Below, piece by piece: positions 5,743-5,933 of a DNA stretch of 5,933 nucleotides (positions are counted from its first letter, which is position 1; each line of letters begins with the position of its first letter). The position numbers and the translations under genes are program-made. The notes under the pieces are model-generated. The model saw nothing but the letters and a program-made list of their open reading frames with translations. It was not told the origin of the DNA and searched no databases. Source of the stretch: an uncultured Sphingobacteriaceae bacterium (GTDB taxonomy: Bacteria; Bacteroidota; Bacteroidia; Sphingobacteriales; Sphingobacteriaceae). Location of the stretch: assembly GCA_937875035.1 (NCBI GenBank), contig CALNCF010000306.1, positions 1-5,933 on the forward strand, in the 5' to 3' direction.

Positions 5743-5933
5743 TTACGCTTTTTTTACCGCCGTCAGTGCATATACCATCGGTATTTTATTGTCTAAATGC
5801 TTGATGCGGTATTTCCCAGGTTTGAACCCGATCGTTTCCTGGAAACAATTATAGGGCGAATAGTCGAGCTCGTCTAATTAACGGATCTCCAGTCCCTGCC
5901 GGATCAGGCTGTTCAGCACTTCGCTCAGGCTGT
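5743..5933 (-). pseudogene. Class I SAM-dependent methyltransferase, C-terminal part, interrupted by in-frame TAA
   Basis: The gene enters from the right edge of the window. The first 17 complete codons read S-L-S-E-V-L-N-S-L-I and on to G-L-E-I-R, then a TAA at 5880-5878. Translation continues in the same frame for 44 more codons to a TAA at 5745-5743. Those codons carry Y-S-P-Y-N-C-F, then P-G-K-Y-R-I-K and a closing I-P-M-V-Y-A-L-T-A-V-K-K. Both halves together match the C-terminal end of a common Bacteroidota class I methyltransferase: the SLxExxNxLIxxGL helix, the Y-S-P-Y segment and the last strand with basic tail. Because the frame is the same on both sides, a base substitution (for example CAA or GAA to TAA) explains it better than an indel. 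Loss of the last strands of the Rossmann-like sheet would probably inactivate the enzyme. A sequencing error is the main alternative. The SAM-binding part and substrate are outside the window. Confidence 0.72.

Overview
The window reads as ordinary chromosomal DNA from a member of the Bacteroidota (Bacteroidetes). Three things point there. A secreted protein ends in a type IX secretion (Por) sorting domain. Two genes carry a TAnnTTTG-like -7 promoter octamer directly before the start codon, with no clear Shine-Dalgarno site. The methyltransferase, radical SAM and response-regulator sequences have the form usual in this phylum. Base composition is balanced rather than AT-rich, which suits a Chitinophaga-like or Sphingobacterium-like lineage better than a typical Flavobacterium. 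The genus cannot be fixed from this sequence.

Left block, all on the + strand (1-3386). It holds the last 38 codons of an OmpR/PhoB-type response regulator, hemE (uroporphyrinogen decarboxylase), a signal-peptide-bearing putative outer-membrane beta-barrel protein of unknown function, and a TIGR01212/YhcC-type radical SAM protein. Spacings are 50, 63 and 34 bases. The regulator and hemE may be cotranscribed. The barrel gene and the radical SAM gene each have their own -7-like octamer ending exactly 4 bases before ATG, so each could also be read from a (nearly) leaderless message.

Right block, all on the - strand (3396-5933). A small RNase H-fold protein of the YkuK family converges on the radical SAM gene with 9 bases between stops. 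A 246-base intergenic stretch follows, with a candidate promoter, a TTAACA tandem repeat and a strong hairpin terminator. Next is a 502-residue secreted protein made of seven delta-60-type repeats (probably a seven-bladed beta-propeller) with a C-terminal type IX sorting domain. At the right edge lies the C-terminal end of a class I SAM-dependent methyltransferase whose reading frame is broken by an in-frame TAA 44 codons before its natural end.

The genes do not form one obvious pathway: heme synthesis, an uncharacterised radical SAM enzyme, a nuclease-fold protein and a secreted repeat protein sit side by side. I see no mobile element, CRISPR array, tRNA/rRNA or defence cassette, and no convincing undescribed multi-gene system. 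The points most worth a second look are the interrupted methyltransferase, the matching promoter-to-ATG geometry at two adjacent genes, and the uncharacterised barrel and propeller proteins.
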